Part shown: positions 62,026-64,000 of the stretch, one piece after another
Numbering within the stretch: the first letter of the stretch is position 1
Layout of the letters: every line of letters begins with the position of its first letter
From: Gammaproteobacteria bacterium
GTDB lineage: Bacteria; Pseudomonadota; Gammaproteobacteria; Xanthomonadales; SZUA-36
Direction of reading: 5' to 3'
Length of the DNA: 64,000 bases
NCBI GenBank assembly: GCA_021772915.1
Contig: JAJFLB010000056.1
Span: 83,240 to 147,239 of the forward strand
Translations under genes and position numbers: made by a program
The notes under the pieces: generated by a model
Database searches by the model: none
Seen by the model: only the letters and a program-made list of their open reading frames with translations
Told to the model about the DNA's origin: nothing

Positions 62026-62448
62026 ATGGATGATTCTGGAATGGCGTGGGCAGTTTTTGGCTCGATGTTTATCTTCGTTTTTATTCTGCTGGGAATCCTG
62101 GCCGATAGGCAGAGGCAAAAAGGCAAGCTGGCCAAGCGGGAAATGTTGCAAAAAGAAAGATTTATGGCCATGGAAAAGGGCCTGCCACTACCTGATTGGG
62201 ATGCTACCATGCTTGATGATGACGGTAACATAGTGGGTAGTGCCGAAGCCCACCAAAGGCGTAAGGAATGGTTTCAGATGGTTTCATTGTCTGTTGGTCT
62301 GGTGCTTTCATTTGCCGGGATCGGCATGCTGCTGGCATTTCACTTCAACAGTGATTTTCATGATATTAGTGCCATTGGAGCGATACCCCTGATGGCCGGA
62401 GTCGGGCTACTCCTGTTTTACTTCCTGACGCGGCAATCCAGGGCCTGA
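62026..62448 (+). CDS. Small membrane protein, DUF6249-like
   Basis: 140 residues, good Shine-Dalgarno (aaaggag). One N-terminal span 'WAVFGSMFIFVFILLGILAD', a basic cytoplasmic linker with 'REMLQKERFMAMEKGLPLPD', and two C-terminal spans ('VSLSVGLVLSFAGIGMLLAF', 'IPLMAGVGLLLFYFL'). The E-R-x-x-A-M-E-K-G-L-P-x-P linker is shared by DUF6249 proteins, commonly encoded beside ECF sigma factors, as here (8-bp gap). Function unknown. Confidence 0.7.
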   Translation: MDDSGMAWAVFGSMFIFVFILLGILADRQRQKGKLAKREMLQKERFMAMEKGLPLPDWDATMLDDDGNIVGSAEAHQRRKEWFQMVSLSVGLVLSFAGIGMLLAFHFNSDFHDISAIGAIPLMAGVGLLLFYFLTRQSRA

Positions 62449-62455
62449 AGTAGCG

Positions 62456-63127
62456 ATGAGCGCAACAACACTCGGGTTGCAAGCGAATGGCATTGTTACC
62501 ATGCTGCTGAATCAAATGGCGGTAACGCATGACCACGAAACTGCGAGCACGTCTGGGGATACAACTGGTGGAGATATCTGGTCTGACGAAGCCCTGCTTG
62601 ACGCCATTGTTAAACGGGGCAGTCAGCATCATTTCGGTACGCTGCTGGCCCGTTACAAGCTTAAAATTTATCACATCGCACTTTCCGTGCTCGGTCCCTC
62701 ACAGCAGGCCCAGGCAGAAGATGTCACCCAGGAAATATTTATCAAGCTGTATCATCGGCTGGAATCATTTCGGGGTGATTGCCGGTTTTCCACCTGGCTG
62801 TACCGGATGGCGGTCAACACCTCGATTGATTATCAACGCAAAAACAAAAAGTTTGACGCGGTGGATATCCATCAAATTGCCGAACAGGCTGCGGAGGGTA
62901 CTGCTGAATCGAATGTTGAAACAATGGATATGTCAGTTCATGTCAAGCAGTCTATTGAAACCTTGACTCAGTCTCAGCGGATGATGGTTTATCTTGTTTA
63001 TTGGCTGGGATTGAAAGTACGTGAAGTTGCCGAGGTCATGGATTGTCCTGAAGGTACCGTCAAAGTCTATCTTGCACGTGCCAAGAAGCTGCTCGCGATT
63101 CAACTGGAAGACTATATAAATGAATAA
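62456..63127 (+). CDS. ECF-type sigma-70 factor
   Basis: 223 residues. Region 2: 'HFGTLLARYKLKIYHIALSV', 'AEDVTQEIFIKLYHRLESFR' and 'FSTWLYRMAVNTSIDYQRK' (the -10-binding helix). Region 4: 'LTQSQRMMVYLVYWLGLKVR' and 'EVAEVMDCPEGTVKVYLARA' (HTH for -35). A non-conserved N-terminal ~50 residues precedes region 2. It overlaps the following membrane-protein gene by eight bases, a common arrangement for a sigma factor with its anti-sigma partner. Confidence 0.9.
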   Translation: MSATTLGLQANGIVTMLLNQMAVTHDHETASTSGDTTGGDIWSDEALLDAIVKRGSQHHFGTLLARYKLKIYHIALSVLGPSQQAQAEDVTQEIFIKLYHRLESFRGDCRFSTWLYRMAVNTSIDYQRKNKKFDAVDIHQIAEQAAEGTAESNVETMDMSVHVKQSIETLTQSQRMMVYLVYWLGLKVREVAEVMDCPEGTVKVYLARAKKLLAIQLEDYINE

Positions 63128-63503
63128 TTCAAAGCCCACCGCCCCAGATACCTTAAACCCCGCTGTTGACCAGAGACTGGATCAGTTACTGAAACAGTCG
63201 TTTGAGCCTGGCAAACCATTATCGCTGGAGTTCGATTCAAAGCTAATGTCTTCTATCCGACACCAGGTACCAAAGGCCCGTAACGGGCGTGGGGTACTGA
63301 TTGTGATGTTGTTGTACTGGGCTGCCGCAAGCTTGACAGGAGCCTGGTTCTTGCTTGGCGACTCACCTACTGGTGCCGGCGAGAGTGCCAGTAATATCAA
63401 GCTTCTGCTGCCGTTATTCGGCCTTATCGCTGCGGGCCTTCTATTTGTGGTTCACCAGGCAAAATTGAGGTTAAGTGACCTGTTCCTGCAAACCATTCGA
63501 TAG
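63120..63503 (+). CDS. Putative membrane-bound anti-sigma factor
   Basis: 127 residues, overlapping the sigma gene by eight bases. An N-terminal cytoplasmic part of about 55 residues ('AVDQRLDQLLKQSFEPGKPL') is followed by two spans ('GVLIVMLLYWAAASLTGAWF', 'LLLPLFGLIAAGLLFVVHQA'). No zinc-binding HxxxCxxC anti-sigma motif is visible. The role is inferred only from position next to the ECF sigma factor. Confidence 0.5.
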   Translation: MNNSKPTAPDTLNPAVDQRLDQLLKQSFEPGKPLSLEFDSKLMSSIRHQVPKARNGRGVLIVMLLYWAAASLTGAWFLLGDSPTGAGESASNIKLLLPLFGLIAAGLLFVVHQAKLRLSDLFLQTIR

Positions 63504-64000
63504 TAAGCCGAGTTGCGAATAGCGGCAAGCTACCGGCTCAACCTGGCTTTTTAACCAGTACTCGAAAGGGCCACTGTACGCTATTGACATTAATGGTGGG
63601 CCGTGTAGGAATCGAAGCTTACTGTGCATAACAATGCATAACTGATTCACGCAAAACTCACGCACTGCACTGGTGGGGAAGATTCAACTTTGACACTGCA
63701 ACCTGCAGTGAATGCGACGGGATTTAACTTGCCAACGCACTGAAATCTGGAATTTCGGAGCGATGGGAACCAGAGCTTGGTATTATTCTGAAAGAAACGG
63801 GGACAAAAACTGGATTGTCAGGTTACTGCATGCCGCTTGGTTTCTGAAAAATAGCTTTTATTCGTCTTCGTATAGACGCCCCCTATGTCAACCTGAATAT
63901 TGCATTCTGATCGCAGAGCGGGTTTGACCGTGGACTAACATCCTCGTATTCGCGTGCTGGTTAACGCATTAAGATTTGTCCGTTTTGGGGTTACCACAAC
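63504..64000. other. Right-hand stretch without a supported gene
   Basis: About 500 bases, AT-richer than the preceding genes. Short frames exist on both strands but none shows a domain, a signal peptide, a good ribosome-binding site or a recognisable C-terminus. A gene could begin beyond the right edge. I see no hairpin or repeat worth naming. Confidence 0.6.

Noticed and set aside
1..64000. tRNA, rRNA, riboswitch or tmRNA genes
   Set aside because: No cloverleaf arms, CCA ends, rRNA signature runs or conserved riboswitch cores were seen on either strand by eye; a covariance-model scan would be needed to exclude them.

Overview
The window looks like an accessory region of a proteobacterial chromosome, most likely gammaproteobacterial. 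Supporting signs are an IPTL-CTERM sorting tail, TatA, an MBOAT/SGNH O-acetylation pair, an ECF sigma factor with a partner gene, a CadC-like regulator with a propeller, ASPIC/UnbV-FG-GAP secreted proteins, and the PqqD plus HprK-related kinase combination known from beta/gammaproteobacteria. Coding is moderately GC-rich. A few AT-rich genes (921-1430, 51986-53298) stand out as likely imports. No rRNA, tRNA or CRISPR array was seen.

Layout. 0-2 kb is a graveyard of mobile DNA: an IS110-type transposase tail, an AT-rich cassette-like gene, and an internally deleted integron-type integrase. 2-8 kb holds a winged-helix/TolB-propeller regulator, a secreted NHL-like propeller protein and an FG-GAP/UnbV protein. 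8.0-8.5 kb has relics of IS91 and IS3 transposases and a duplicated 3' end of a dioxygenase gene. These mark the left border of a very large glycosylation island (8.5-59 kb). 8.5-27.8 kb is a patchwork of singly oriented genes, often only a few bases apart: methyltransferases, a tandem 2OG-Fe(II) dioxygenase, many glycosyltransferases (STELLO-like, GT2-like, GT23-like, GT92, GT10, GT61, PF03407, GT60), a GDP-mannose 3,5-epimerase, an IPTL-CTERM Calx-beta protein and a sulfotransferase.

27.9-42.9 kb is a tightly coupled operon in which almost every stop overlaps or abuts the next start. It encodes (1) a protein with a charged helical leader, a twin-arginine signal and about 45 Pro-Thr repeats; (2) a PqqD-domain fusion to a hydroxyproline/serine-glycosyltransferase-like enzyme; (3) a 2OG-Fe(II) dioxygenase; (4) an O-fucosyltransferase-like domain fused to an HprK-like kinase domain; (5) a second dioxygenase; (6) a second PqqD/glycosyltransferase fusion with the domain order reversed; (7) a GT60-like polypeptide GlcNAc-transferase; and (8) a 2288-residue enzyme carrying at least nine modification domains (glycosyltransferases, sulfotransferase, two methyltransferases). 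My leading inference is a bacterial prolyl-hydroxylation and Hyp/Thr O-glycosylation pathway, guided by PqqD-type (RiPP-recognition-like) domains and acting on the PT-repeat protein before Tat export. Its logic resembles eukaryotic extensin and Skp1 modification.

42.9-51.7 kb carries surface functions: TPR protein, SGNH lipoprotein, sulfotransferase, three-repeat beta-trefoil protein, MBOAT plus SGNH acetylation pair, FnIII-like lipoprotein, gingipain-type C25 peptidase and TatA. 52.0-53.5 kb is degenerate (N-terminally truncated sulfotransferase, AT-rich methyltransferase, orphan C-terminal fragment). 53.6-58.9 kb adds four more glycosyltransferases, one a double-domain GT23/O-fucosyltransferase-like protein. 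59-63.5 kb returns to ordinary functions: APC permease, PLP decarboxylase, small membrane protein, ECF sigma factor and putative membrane partner.

All functions are read from motifs and family resemblance by eye. No database search was run.
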